Assembly (NCBI GenBank): GCA_002436765.1
Contig: DJNI01000071.1
Location: forward strand, 1-5,996
Direction: 5' to 3'
Source of the DNA: Clostridiales bacterium UBA6468
GTDB taxonomy: Bacteria; Bacillota; Clostridia; Oscillospirales; Oscillospiraceae
Length of the DNA stretch: 5,996 bases
Shown here: one piece after another, positions 1-4,870 of the stretch
Numbering within the stretch: the first letter of the stretch is position 1
How the letters are laid out: each line of letters begins with the position of its first letter
The notes under the pieces: generated by a model
Told to the model about the DNA's origin: nothing
What the model saw: only the letters and a program-made list of their open reading frames with translations
Database searches by the model: none
Made by a program: the position numbers and the translations under genes

Positions 1-72
1 ACCGGCACTACCGGCGGAACCGATACCGGCACTACCGGCGGAACCGATACCGGCACTACCGGTGAAACCGGC
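1..72 (+). repeat. 24-bp tandem repeat encoding a Thr/Gly linker
   Basis: Three in-frame 24-bp units lie at 1-24, 25-48 and 49-72. The first two are identical and encode TGTTGGTD; the third is diverged and encodes TGTTGETG. The array probably continues to the left of the window. It forms a flexible spacer before the Cys-rich region of the surface protein. The unit length is a multiple of three, so copy-number change would keep the frame. Confidence 0.9.
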
Positions 73-933
73 TCCGATACTCCCGCACCCTGCAAGCACG
101 AGCATGTTGGCTGGTCAATAAGTCCTGACTGGCATGCAAAATGGTGCATAGACTGCCAGACAGAAATTTCCGCTCATGAACCGCACAGTTACGACGCCAA
201 CCACACATGCGAATGCGGCTATGTCGAACCAAGTTATTGCAAGCACGAAGATACAACGTACTACCCTAGGGGAAGCGAAGGTCACGTCAAAGAGTGCAAT
301 AGCTGTATGACTGTCCTGGGCGATGTGGAACCCCATGTAAGAGAGGGGAATGTATGCACCGTCTGCGGATGGGCTGGCTTTGACTGCAAACATCCCAACG
401 CTGCGTATACTTACAACGAGTACAGTCATACCTGGCGCTGCCCCGACTGTGAAGATTACAAATGGGGCGAACATACCGGTATGGACGACGGCATCTGTGA
501 TGTGTGCGGATACAAAGCAAATGCAGACCATCATTTCGTGAAGCCCGATCACCATTGCACCGATTCCGGCTGCAACTATGTTTCCGATTGCTATGACAAA
601 GACAACGACTGCAAATGCGACTGGTGCGGCACCGAGCTTCACAATAGTGTTACCTGCACAGATTTAGGTGACACTGCCCACGAGTATGTCTGCGACATCT
701 GCAAGGAGAATCTGGGCAAATACCCTCATTACGACGACGACAAGGACGGCAAGTGCGATGCCTGCGGCCACAAGATGTCCGGCACTACCGGCGGCGGTAC
801 CATCGGCGGCGACGGCAAGAAGGACTCCAGCCTGGATAACGTCCCCAAGACCGGCGACGTGATGGCGCCCGTGGCCATTCTGTCCGGCCTGATGAGCGTT
901 GCGGCTGTTTTCACTAAAAAGCGCTTCTTCTAA
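1..933 (+). CDS. Sortase-anchored Cys/His-rich modular surface protein (5'-truncated)
   Basis: The frame is open from the first base to TAA at 931-933, so the visible 310 residues are a C-terminal part; signal peptide and start lie outside. Order: Thr/Gly repeats (residues 1-24), a Cys/His-rich region (about 31-258), a second Gly/Thr linker (about 260-275), then a sorting signal made of VPKTGD at 281-286, a hydrophobic segment at 287-304 and the basic tail TKKRFF. Cysteine pairs recur: C49/C52, C70/C72, C99/C102, C119/C122, C147/C150, C166/C169, C206/C209, C231/C234, C252/C255. Several modules open with CKH and close with CG. This spacing suggests zinc-binding or disulfide-stabilised small domains; which one cannot be told from sequence. 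The sorting signal and the sortase gene next door indicate covalent attachment to peptidoglycan. The biological role is unknown. Middle modules are less GC-rich than the neighbouring genes. ATG 307 is internal, not the start. Confidence 0.9.
   Translation, partial: TGTTGGTDTGTTGGTDTGTTGETGSDTPAPCKHEHVGWSISPDWHAKWCIDCQTEISAHEPHSYDANHTCECGYVEPSYCKHEDTTYYPRGSEGHVKECNSCMTVLGDVEPHVREGNVCTVCGWAGFDCKHPNAAYTYNEYSHTWRCPDCEDYKWGEHTGMDDGICDVCGYKANADHHFVKPDHHCTDSGCNYVSDCYDKDNDCKCDWCGTELHNSVTCTDLGDTAHEYVCDICKENLGKYPHYDDDKDGKCDACGHKMSGTTGGGTIGGDGKKDSSLDNVPKTGDVMAPVAILSGLMSVAAVFTKKRFF
91..774 (+). repeat. Degenerate Cys/His protein modules, period about 49 residues
   Basis: Residue numbers refer to the visible part of the surface protein. 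Module 1 starts at C31, module 2 at C80 and module 3 at C129, all with CKH and exactly 49 residues apart. Each then has a Cys pair 18-19 residues on (C49, C99, C147) and a second pair 19-21 residues after that (C70, C119, C166), followed by Gly plus an aromatic residue. A compressed or rearranged unit (C186-C209) and a last unit (C219, C231, C252) follow with altered spacing. The DNA copies are diverged, so this is an old duplication held by selection on Cys and His positions. Confidence 0.75.
841..930 (+). other. Cell-wall sorting signal (VPKTGD, hydrophobic helix, basic tail)
   Basis: VPKTGD is encoded at 841-858, followed by about 18 hydrophobic residues (VMAPVAIL and onward) and TKKRFF at the extreme C-terminus. 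This is the three-part LPXTG-type signal with Val in place of Leu. In known sortases cleavage falls between Thr and Gly, here T284/G285 of the visible part. Assignment to the adjacent sortase is inferred from proximity. Confidence 0.9.
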
Positions 934-954
934 AAAACGCTGACCCCCAACCAC

Positions 955-986
955 GGCGGTGACGGTACTCCCGTCACCGCCTTTTT
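955..986 (+). terminator. Intrinsic terminator after the surface protein gene
   Basis: A perfect 11-bp GC-rich stem pairs 955-965 (GGCGGTGACGG) with 971-981 (CCGTCACCGCC) around a 5-base loop, followed by TTTTT at 982-986. It begins 21 bases after the TAA. It lies just upstream of the sortase ribosome binding site, so sortase transcription must come from read-through or from a promoter I could not locate. Confidence 0.9.
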
Positions 987-987
987 C

Positions 988-993
988 AGAGGA
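988..993 (+). promoter_or_regulatory. Ribosome binding site of the sortase gene
   Basis: AGAGGA lies 9 bases before ATG 1003 and supports that start. It begins two bases after the T-tract of the preceding terminator, an unusually tight arrangement. Confidence 0.7.
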
Positions 994-1002
994 TGATTTA
1001 CC

Positions 1003-1851
1003 ATGACCAATCAAAGCAACGGGAAATTCCTCCCCCAAGACCGTAAGGGGCGGAGAAAATCTCCCATTTCCCGGATCCTTCTCGTTATCGCCCTGGTGTC
1101 GGCGCTGATCTTCGCCGGGACGGTGTTCATCACCCTGCGCAACCGGGTCGCCCTGAACCGGATGGCCGAGACCGCCCGGGAAACCACCCAAGCCTCCGCC
1201 CCGGCGGAGACCGCCATCCCCACCCGGGTCACCGTCCCGCCCACCACTGCCGCGACCACTGCACCCACAGAGCCGCGGGAGATCCTCCCCCGCTTTCAGG
1301 AGCTGTACGAGAAAAACCCCGACCTCGCGGGCTGGCTTACCGTTCCGGGAACCAAGATCGACTACCCCGTCATGTACTCCCCCGACGAGCCGGAGCGGTA
1401 CCTCCACGCCAATTTTGAGGTCGGCTACAGCTTCGCCGGGCTTCCCTTCATCGACGCGGCCTGCAATGTGGAAAGCGGCAACCGCATCATCTACGCCCAC
1501 AACATGCTGGACGGCAGCATGTTCCGCACACTGCTGAAATACCAGCAGAAGGATTTCTGGCAGCGCAATCCGGTGATCTCCTTCAGTACCCTTTATGAAG
1601 AGCAGGAATACGAGGTCGTGGCCGCCTTTTACGACAAGGTCTACAAGAAAACCGACACCAATTTCAAATTCTACCAATTTTACGACACCTCCGACCAGAA
1701 ACATTTCGACGAGGCCATGGCCTACTATAAGAAAAAGGCGCTCTACGACACCGGCATCACCGCCCAGTGCGGCGACCTGTTTCTTACTCTGGTCACCTGC
1801 GCCTATCAGACGGAGAACGGCCGGTTCGTGGTCGTCGCCCGGCAAAAGTGA
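1003..1851 (+). CDS. Class B sortase
   Basis: A membrane-bound cysteine transpeptidase that cleaves a sorting signal and links the protein to the cell-wall peptide. The 282-residue product has a basic N-terminus (KGRRK), one membrane segment at about 22-45, a Pro/Thr/Ala-rich stalk at about 62-92 and the catalytic domain from about 95 to the end, giving a type II topology with the active site outside. Catalytic residues are His166 (in YAHNM), Cys266 (in TLVTC) and Arg274 (in GRFVVVAR). 'DLAGWLTVPGTKIDYPV' and 'RYLHANFE' are typical of class B sortases. The start ATG 1003 has a Shine-Dalgarno sequence. It lies 69 bp after the VPKTGD protein gene, its probable substrate. I see no clear terminator behind it, so transcripts may run into yceD. 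Class B enzymes often serve one or a few substrates; specificity here is inferred from position only, so I give no numbered srt symbol. Confidence 0.95.
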   Translation: MTNQSNGKFLPQDRKGRRKSPISRILLVIALVSALIFAGTVFITLRNRVALNRMAETARETTQASAPAETAIPTRVTVPPTTAATTAPTEPREILPRFQELYEKNPDLAGWLTVPGTKIDYPVMYSPDEPERYLHANFEVGYSFAGLPFIDAACNVESGNRIIYAHNMLDGSMFRTLLKYQQKDFWQRNPVISFSTLYEEQEYEVVAAFYDKVYKKTDTNFKFYQFYDTSDQKHFDEAMAYYKKKALYDTGITAQCGDLFLTLVTCAYQTENGRFVVVARQK

Positions 1852-1891
1852 CCGTCCCTCCCCGCCCTGGCCGTCCGAGGAAATACCCGCG

Positions 1892-1905
1892 AAAACATAT
1901 GTTTT
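1892..1905. promoter_or_regulatory. 14-bp perfect AT-rich palindrome upstream of the yceD promoter
   Basis: AAAACATATGTTTT is a perfect inverted repeat whose centre lies about 58 bp upstream of the predicted transcription start. It could be an operator or activator site, or a weak end signal for the sortase transcript because T's continue to 1907. An AT-rich palindrome can also occur by chance; nothing ties it to a known regulator. Confidence 0.3.
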
Positions 1906-1920
1906 TTGTGAAAAAATCAT

Positions 1921-1949
1921 TTGACAAATGGCGCAAAAGCCTATATAAT
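1921..1949 (+). promoter_or_regulatory. Consensus sigma-A promoter for yceD-rpmF
   Basis: A perfect -35 box TTGACA (1921-1926) and a perfect -10 box TATAAT (1944-1949) are separated by 17 bp. An A-tract at 1911-1916 may act as an UP element. Transcription should start near 1956, giving a leader of about 26 bases. Full consensus at both boxes implies strong constitutive transcription, as expected for a ribosomal protein operon. Confidence 0.93.
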
Positions 1950-1966
1950 ATCTAGGCACGACTGTG

Positions 1967-1975
1967 AGAAGGGGG
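1967..1975 (+). promoter_or_regulatory. Ribosome binding site that sets the yceD start
   Basis: AGAAGGGGG ends 6 bases before ATG 1982. The in-frame GTG at 1964 lies in front of this site and is therefore rejected as a start. Confidence 0.8.
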
Positions 1976-1981
1976 AAAAGT

Positions 1982-2476
1982 ATGCTGCTGGGGCTTTCCA
2001 AAATCATTGACAGTCCGGGCGCGTCAGTCACCTTCTCCACAAGCGTTGACCTGAGTGATCTTTGTTACGGTGTCAGCTACCCCGTGTCCGAGCCGGTCAT
2101 GGCAGAGGGCACGGTGCGGAACACCGCAGGCGTCTTAGTGATGACCGGTGAAATTTCCACCTGCATCCACGGCACCTGCGACCGCTGCGCCAGAGATTTT
2201 AGCCGGGAAGTCCGCTTCCCCATCGATGTGGTTCTGGTGACGGAATTGGCCGACGAAGAGAACGAAGACGAGTGGGTATTCCCTCTGGAGGGAGACAGCG
2301 CCGATCTGGACGACATCGTGCGGACGGTTTTCGTCCTGAGTCTGGATTCCAAGCTGCTGTGCAGGGAGGACTGCAAGGGCATTTGCCAGCGCTGCGGCAA
2401 AAACCTGAACGACGGCCCCTGCAGCTGCCGGAAGGAGCTGGATCCCCGATTTGCTGCTTTGAAGCAGCTTCTGTAA
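1982..2476 (+). CDS. yceD: YceD/DUF177 family protein, 23S rRNA accumulation factor
   Basis: This 164-residue protein belongs to the DUF177/YceD family, whose members are needed for normal 23S rRNA or large-subunit accumulation and are typically encoded next to rpmF, as here. Visible features: a CDRC pair (C66/C69) at the start of the conserved core, an acidic stretch DEENEDEW at about 91-98, and the C-terminal family signature LCREDCKGICQRCGKNLN with C127, C131, C135 and C138, followed by CSC (C147/C149) and DPRF near the end. The Cys clusters suggest a bound metal, probably zinc; this is inference. It is the first gene of a promoter-yceD-rpmF-terminator unit, with 48 bp to rpmF. Length is normal for the family. 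The longer frame from GTG 1964 would add six residues translated from the ribosome binding site and is unlikely. Confidence 0.93.
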   Translation: MLLGLSKIIDSPGASVTFSTSVDLSDLCYGVSYPVSEPVMAEGTVRNTAGVLVMTGEISTCIHGTCDRCARDFSREVRFPIDVVLVTELADEENEDEWVFPLEGDSADLDDIVRTVFVLSLDSKLLCREDCKGICQRCGKNLNDGPCSCRKELDPRFAALKQLL

Positions 2477-2510
2477 GTCCAAAATGAATGCTGTAAAAAG
2501 CAGTTTGACC

Positions 2511-2519
2511 AAGGAGGTG
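2511..2519 (+). promoter_or_regulatory. Near-ideal ribosome binding site of rpmF
   Basis: AAGGAGGTG matches the anti-Shine-Dalgarno sequence almost completely, and AAGGAGG ends 7 bases before ATG 2525. High translation is expected for a ribosomal protein made in one copy per ribosome. Confidence 0.9.
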
Positions 2520-2524
2520 TCACC

Positions 2525-2710
2525 ATGGCTGTTCCTAAGTGTAAAGTGTCCAAGGCCCGCCGCGATAAGCGCCGTGGCTCCAACTGGAAGCTGTCCGCTC
2601 CCAGCGTAACGGTTTGCCCCAAGTGCGGCGAGCCCGTCATGCCCCACAGAGCCTGCAAGGCTTGCGGTACCTACAATGGCCGTCAGGTCGTGGCTGTCGA
2701 GGCTGAGTAA
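2525..2710 (+). CDS. rpmF: Large-subunit ribosomal protein bL32
   Basis: This is a complete 61-residue L32, a structural protein of the 50S subunit. It starts with the family hallmark MAVPK, followed by the basic SKARRDKRRGSNWKL segment that contacts 23S rRNA. A zinc ribbon is formed by C31/C34 (CPKCG) and C44/C47 (CKACG). All four Cys are present, so this is the zinc-binding (C+) form rather than the Cys-less form used under zinc limitation in some bacteria. It follows yceD with no terminator between them, so the two are co-transcribed from the promoter at 1921. Position 6 is Cys, an extra cysteine outside the ribbon. Confidence 0.98.
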   Translation: MAVPKCKVSKARRDKRRGSNWKLSAPSVTVCPKCGEPVMPHRACKACGTYNGRQVVAVEAE

Positions 2711-2727
2711 GCCAACAAGCGGAAAGC

Positions 2728-2758
2728 AGAGGAAGGTGCGTCGCACCTTCCTCTTTTT
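2728..2758 (+). terminator. Intrinsic terminator of the yceD-rpmF operon
   Basis: GAGGAAGGTGCG (2729-2740) is the exact reverse complement of 2742-2753. In practice an 11-bp stem with a 3-base loop forms, extended by A2728-T2754. TTTTT follows at 2754-2758 and a second T-run lies at 2764-2770. It starts 18 bases after the rpmF stop codon. Confidence 0.93.
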
Positions 2759-2845
2759 CTGCGTTTTTTTGCGTGTCAGCCGATGGCAAAAAGCAATATT
2801 CACCAAAAATTTCCTGTTAAATTTGTATGAATCCCCTTTTTTGCA

Positions 2846-2874
2846 TTGCTTTTGCCGGAAAGATGTGTCATAAT
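2846..2874 (+). promoter_or_regulatory. Probable extended -10 promoter of the der-plsY-gpsA operon
   Basis: CATAAT (2869-2874) is directly preceded by TGT (2866-2868), giving an extended -10 element. A weak -35 box TTGCTT (2846-2851) lies 17 bp upstream. The start of transcription would be near 2881, about 32 bases before the der start codon. The rpmF terminator just upstream makes an independent promoter here necessary. Confidence 0.65.
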
Positions 2875-2897
2875 AAAAAAGTTGATTCTCCATGCGG

Positions 2898-2905
2898 AAA
2901 GGAAG
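2898..2905 (+). promoter_or_regulatory. Ribosome binding site that sets the der start
   Basis: AAAGGAAG ends 7 bases before ATG 2913. The alternative in-frame ATG at 2892 lies in front of this site, has no such motif at proper distance, and would add seven residues absent from the usual Der N-terminus. Confidence 0.8.
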
Positions 2906-2912
2906 TGTTACC

Positions 2913-4247
2913 ATGGCAAAACCTCTGGTCGCCATCGTCGGGCGACCCAATGTGGGCAAATCCATGCTTTTCAATAAACTCACGGGGCAGCGAACCTCCA
3001 TCGTGGAGGACACCCCCGGCGTCACCCGGGACAGAATTTACGGCAGCTGCGAATGGTGCGGGCGCACCTTCTCCCTTGTGGACACCGGCGGCATCGAGCC
3101 GGGCACGGACAGCGAAATGCTCAAATTCATGCGCCGGCAGGCGGAGATCGGCATTGAGCTGGCCGACGCCATCATCATGGTGGTGGACGTGCATTCCGGC
3201 GTCACCGCCGCCGATCAGGACGTGGCCACCATGCTGCGCAAGTCCGGCAAGCCCATTGCCCTCGCCGTAAACAAGTGCGACTCCGTCGGCCCCGTGAATC
3301 CCGATGTGTACGAGTTTTACAGTCTCGGCATCGGCGACCTGTTTGAGATCTCCGCCATCCACGGCCATGGCACCGGCGATCTGCTGGACTGGGTTCTGGA
3401 AAACATCCCGGAGGATTCCGGCGGGGATGAGGACAGCGACGTCATCAAGGTCGCCATCGTGGGCAAGCCCAACGTGGGTAAGTCAAGCCTCTTAAACCGC
3501 ATTCTCGGCGAGGAGCGGGTCATCGTCTCCGACGTGGCCGGCACCACCCGGGACGCCATCGACTCCTATTTTGAAAACGAGACCGGAAAATACCGCTTCA
3601 TCGACACCGCCGGTATGCGCCGGAAAAGCAAGGTGGACGACGCCATCGAGAAATATTCCAACATGCGCTCCATCAGCGCCATCGACCGGGCGGACGTGTG
3701 CCTGATTCTCATCGACGCAAACGACGGCGTCACCGAGCAGGACACCAAAATCGCCGGTCTCGTCCACGAGGCGGGCAAAGCCGCCGTCATTGTGGTCAAC
3801 AAATGGGACGCGGTGGAGAACAAGGAAACCAACACCATGCGGGATATGGAGACAAAGATCCGTCAGGGCTTAAGCTATATGCCCTACGCCCCGGTGCTGT
3901 TCCTCTCCGCCCTCACCGGCCAGCGGGTGGACAGGCTTTTCCAGGTCATTCGGGACGTTTACGCCCAGAACACCAGCCGCATCACCACCGGCGCGCTGAA
4001 CAGCGTCCTTGCCGACGCCACCGCCCGGGTGCAGCCGCCGACGGACAAGGGCCGCCGCCTGAAGATCTTCTACATGACCCAGGTCAGCACCAAGCCACCC
4101 CATTTCGTCATTTTCTGCAACGACGCCAGGCTGTTTCACTTCTCCTACCAGCGCTATCTGGAAAACCAGATCCGGGAGGTCTTCGGCCTGAACGGCACCC
4201 CCATCCGCATCACCATCCGGCAGCGGGGGGACAAGGAGGACGCGTGA
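2913..4247 (+). CDS. der: Ribosome-assembly GTPase Der (EngA)
   Basis: A 444-residue essential GTPase acting in late assembly of the 50S subunit. Two tandem GTPase domains and a C-terminal KH-like RNA-contact domain are visible. Domain 1: G1 GRPNVGKS (10-17), G2 in PGVTRD (T38), G3 DTGG (57-60), G4 NKCD (120-123), G5 SA (147-148). An acidic linker (PEDSGGDEDSD, about 167-176) follows. Domain 2: G1 GKPNVGKS (184-191), G2 in AGTTRD, G3 DTAG (231-234), G4 NKWD (296-299), G5 SA (332-333). The KH-like domain runs from about 353 to 440 and includes STKPPHFVIF and the RYLENQIRE helix. The residue after the first P-loop is Met (GKSM), where Thr or Ser is common; the Mg-binding Ser17 is kept. Length is close to other Firmicutes Der proteins. 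First gene of the operon, with a 1-base overlap with plsY. Confidence 0.98.
   Translation: MAKPLVAIVGRPNVGKSMLFNKLTGQRTSIVEDTPGVTRDRIYGSCEWCGRTFSLVDTGGIEPGTDSEMLKFMRRQAEIGIELADAIIMVVDVHSGVTAADQDVATMLRKSGKPIALAVNKCDSVGPVNPDVYEFYSLGIGDLFEISAIHGHGTGDLLDWVLENIPEDSGGDEDSDVIKVAIVGKPNVGKSSLLNRILGEERVIVSDVAGTTRDAIDSYFENETGKYRFIDTAGMRRKSKVDDAIEKYSNMRSISAIDRADVCLILIDANDGVTEQDTKIAGLVHEAGKAAVIVVNKWDAVENKETNTMRDMETKIRQGLSYMPYAPVLFLSALTGQRVDRLFQVIRDVYAQNTSRITTGALNSVLADATARVQPPTDKGRRLKIFYMTQVSTKPPHFVIFCNDARLFHFSYQRYLENQIREVFGLNGTPIRITIRQRGDKEDA
4233..4240 (+). promoter_or_regulatory. Ribosome binding site of plsY inside the der 3' end
   Basis: AAGGAGGA lies in the last codons of der, 6 bases before ATG 4247. 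It fixes the plsY start, although the same frame stays open upstream to 3698 within der. Confidence 0.88.
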
Positions 4248-4870
4248 TGCTCTCAAGGATCCTCATTACCGCCCTCGTCTCCTATTTTCTCGGCAACCAT
4301 AACGGGGCCATCTGCGTCAGCGCCATGCTCCACGACGACGTGCGCAGCCATGGCAGCGGAAACGCAGGGCTGACCAACTTCATCCGCAGCTACGGCGCGG
4401 GGCGCTCCGTGATGGTCATTGCCATCGACGTGGGCAAGGCCGTCCTCGCCTGCCTCCTGGGGGGACTGATGTTTGAGCCTTACGGTCTGCGTCCAGAAGG
4501 AATGACCCTTGCAGGCGTCTGCGTGATGCTGGGACATGACTTCCCCGCCCTGCAGGGCTTCCGGGGCGGCAAGGGCATTTTAAGCGGCTGGTTCATCGCG
4601 TGGACGATCGACTGGCGCATCGGGCTATTGATCGGCGTCGTTTTCTTCGTGACCTATCTCATCACGAAGTACGTCTCTCTGGGCAGCGTGCTGGCCTCCG
4701 TCACCTTTGCCGTGGGCTTTATTCTCTTTCAGCATGACCATGTGTATGTCATGGCCGGGGGCATTTTCATGGGCGCGCTGTGCGTCTTCATGCACCGGGC
4801 GAACATCCTCCGCCTGATTCGGGGCGAGGAACGGAAAACCAATCTCTTCGGGAAAGGAAGCAAATCATGA
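4247..4870 (+). CDS. plsY: Acyl-phosphate:glycerol-3-phosphate acyltransferase PlsY
   Basis: An integral membrane enzyme of 207 residues that transfers an acyl group from acyl-phosphate to glycerol-3-phosphate, giving lysophosphatidic acid, the first committed step of phospholipid synthesis in most Gram-positives. The three family motifs are present: motif 1 around HGSGNAGLTNFIR (35-47), motif 2 GHDFPALQGFRGGKG (96-110) and motif 3 HRANILRLIRGEE (183-195). Hydrophobic segments lie at about 4-26, 54-75, 86-97, 112-140 and 147-182. Two departures from the classical family: the N-terminal 'GSIP'-type stretch reads GNHNGA (16-21), and ILSG follows GGKG where VAT is usual. The start overlaps the der stop (TGATG) and the end overlaps gpsA (ATGA), so translation is probably coupled. 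GpsA supplies its substrate. Confidence 0.95.
   Translation: MLSRILITALVSYFLGNHNGAICVSAMLHDDVRSHGSGNAGLTNFIRSYGAGRSVMVIAIDVGKAVLACLLGGLMFEPYGLRPEGMTLAGVCVMLGHDFPALQGFRGGKGILSGWFIAWTIDWRIGLLIGVVFFVTYLITKYVSLGSVLASVTFAVGFILFQHDHVYVMAGGIFMGALCVFMHRANILRLIRGEERKTNLFGKGSKS
4854..4860 (+). promoter_or_regulatory. Ribosome binding site of gpsA inside the plsY 3' end
   Basis: AAGGAAG lies 6 bases before ATG 4867 and selects this start over the upstream in-frame ATG 4780, which would begin the protein with 29 residues read out of frame from plsY. Confidence 0.85.

Noticed and set aside
1..72. CRISPR-like repeat array
   Set aside because: The 24-bp units are directly adjacent with no spacers, and the frame is coding.
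733..765. EF-hand or dockerin-like calcium loop (DDDKDGKCD)
   Set aside because: The acidic DxDxDG-like stretch lacks the rest of an EF-hand or dockerin pattern and sits inside a Cys module; composition alone is not enough.
1950..1981. Riboswitch or leader attenuator before yceD
   Set aside because: The predicted leader is only about 26 bases, too short for a riboswitch, and shows no hairpin.
664..2040. Minus-strand open frame of 458 codons across the sortase and yceD promoter
   Set aside because: It runs antisense to the clearly recognised sortase and through the surface gene end, a terminator and a consensus promoter. Its translation is Gly/Val-rich low-complexity with no known motif, typical of antisense frames in GC-rich DNA.
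2711..2912. Small gene or RNA gene between rpmF and der
   Set aside because: The 202 bases are accounted for by a terminator and a promoter. The short plus-strand frame here (2676-2873) overlaps rpmF out of frame and reads through the hairpin.
2135..3025. Minus-strand open frame of 296 codons across yceD, rpmF and the der start
   Set aside because: It covers two certain genes, a terminator and a promoter; no family features are seen in the translation.
3698..4246. Upstream extension of the plsY frame inside der
   Set aside because: The extension is Arg/His/Pro-rich out-of-frame der sequence. The ribosome binding site at 4233 and PlsY homology place the start at 4247.
4780..4866. Upstream extension of gpsA to ATG 4780
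   Set aside because: It would add 29 residues from the plsY coding sequence before the canonical MKAAVVGSGAWG start, which has its own ribosome binding site.
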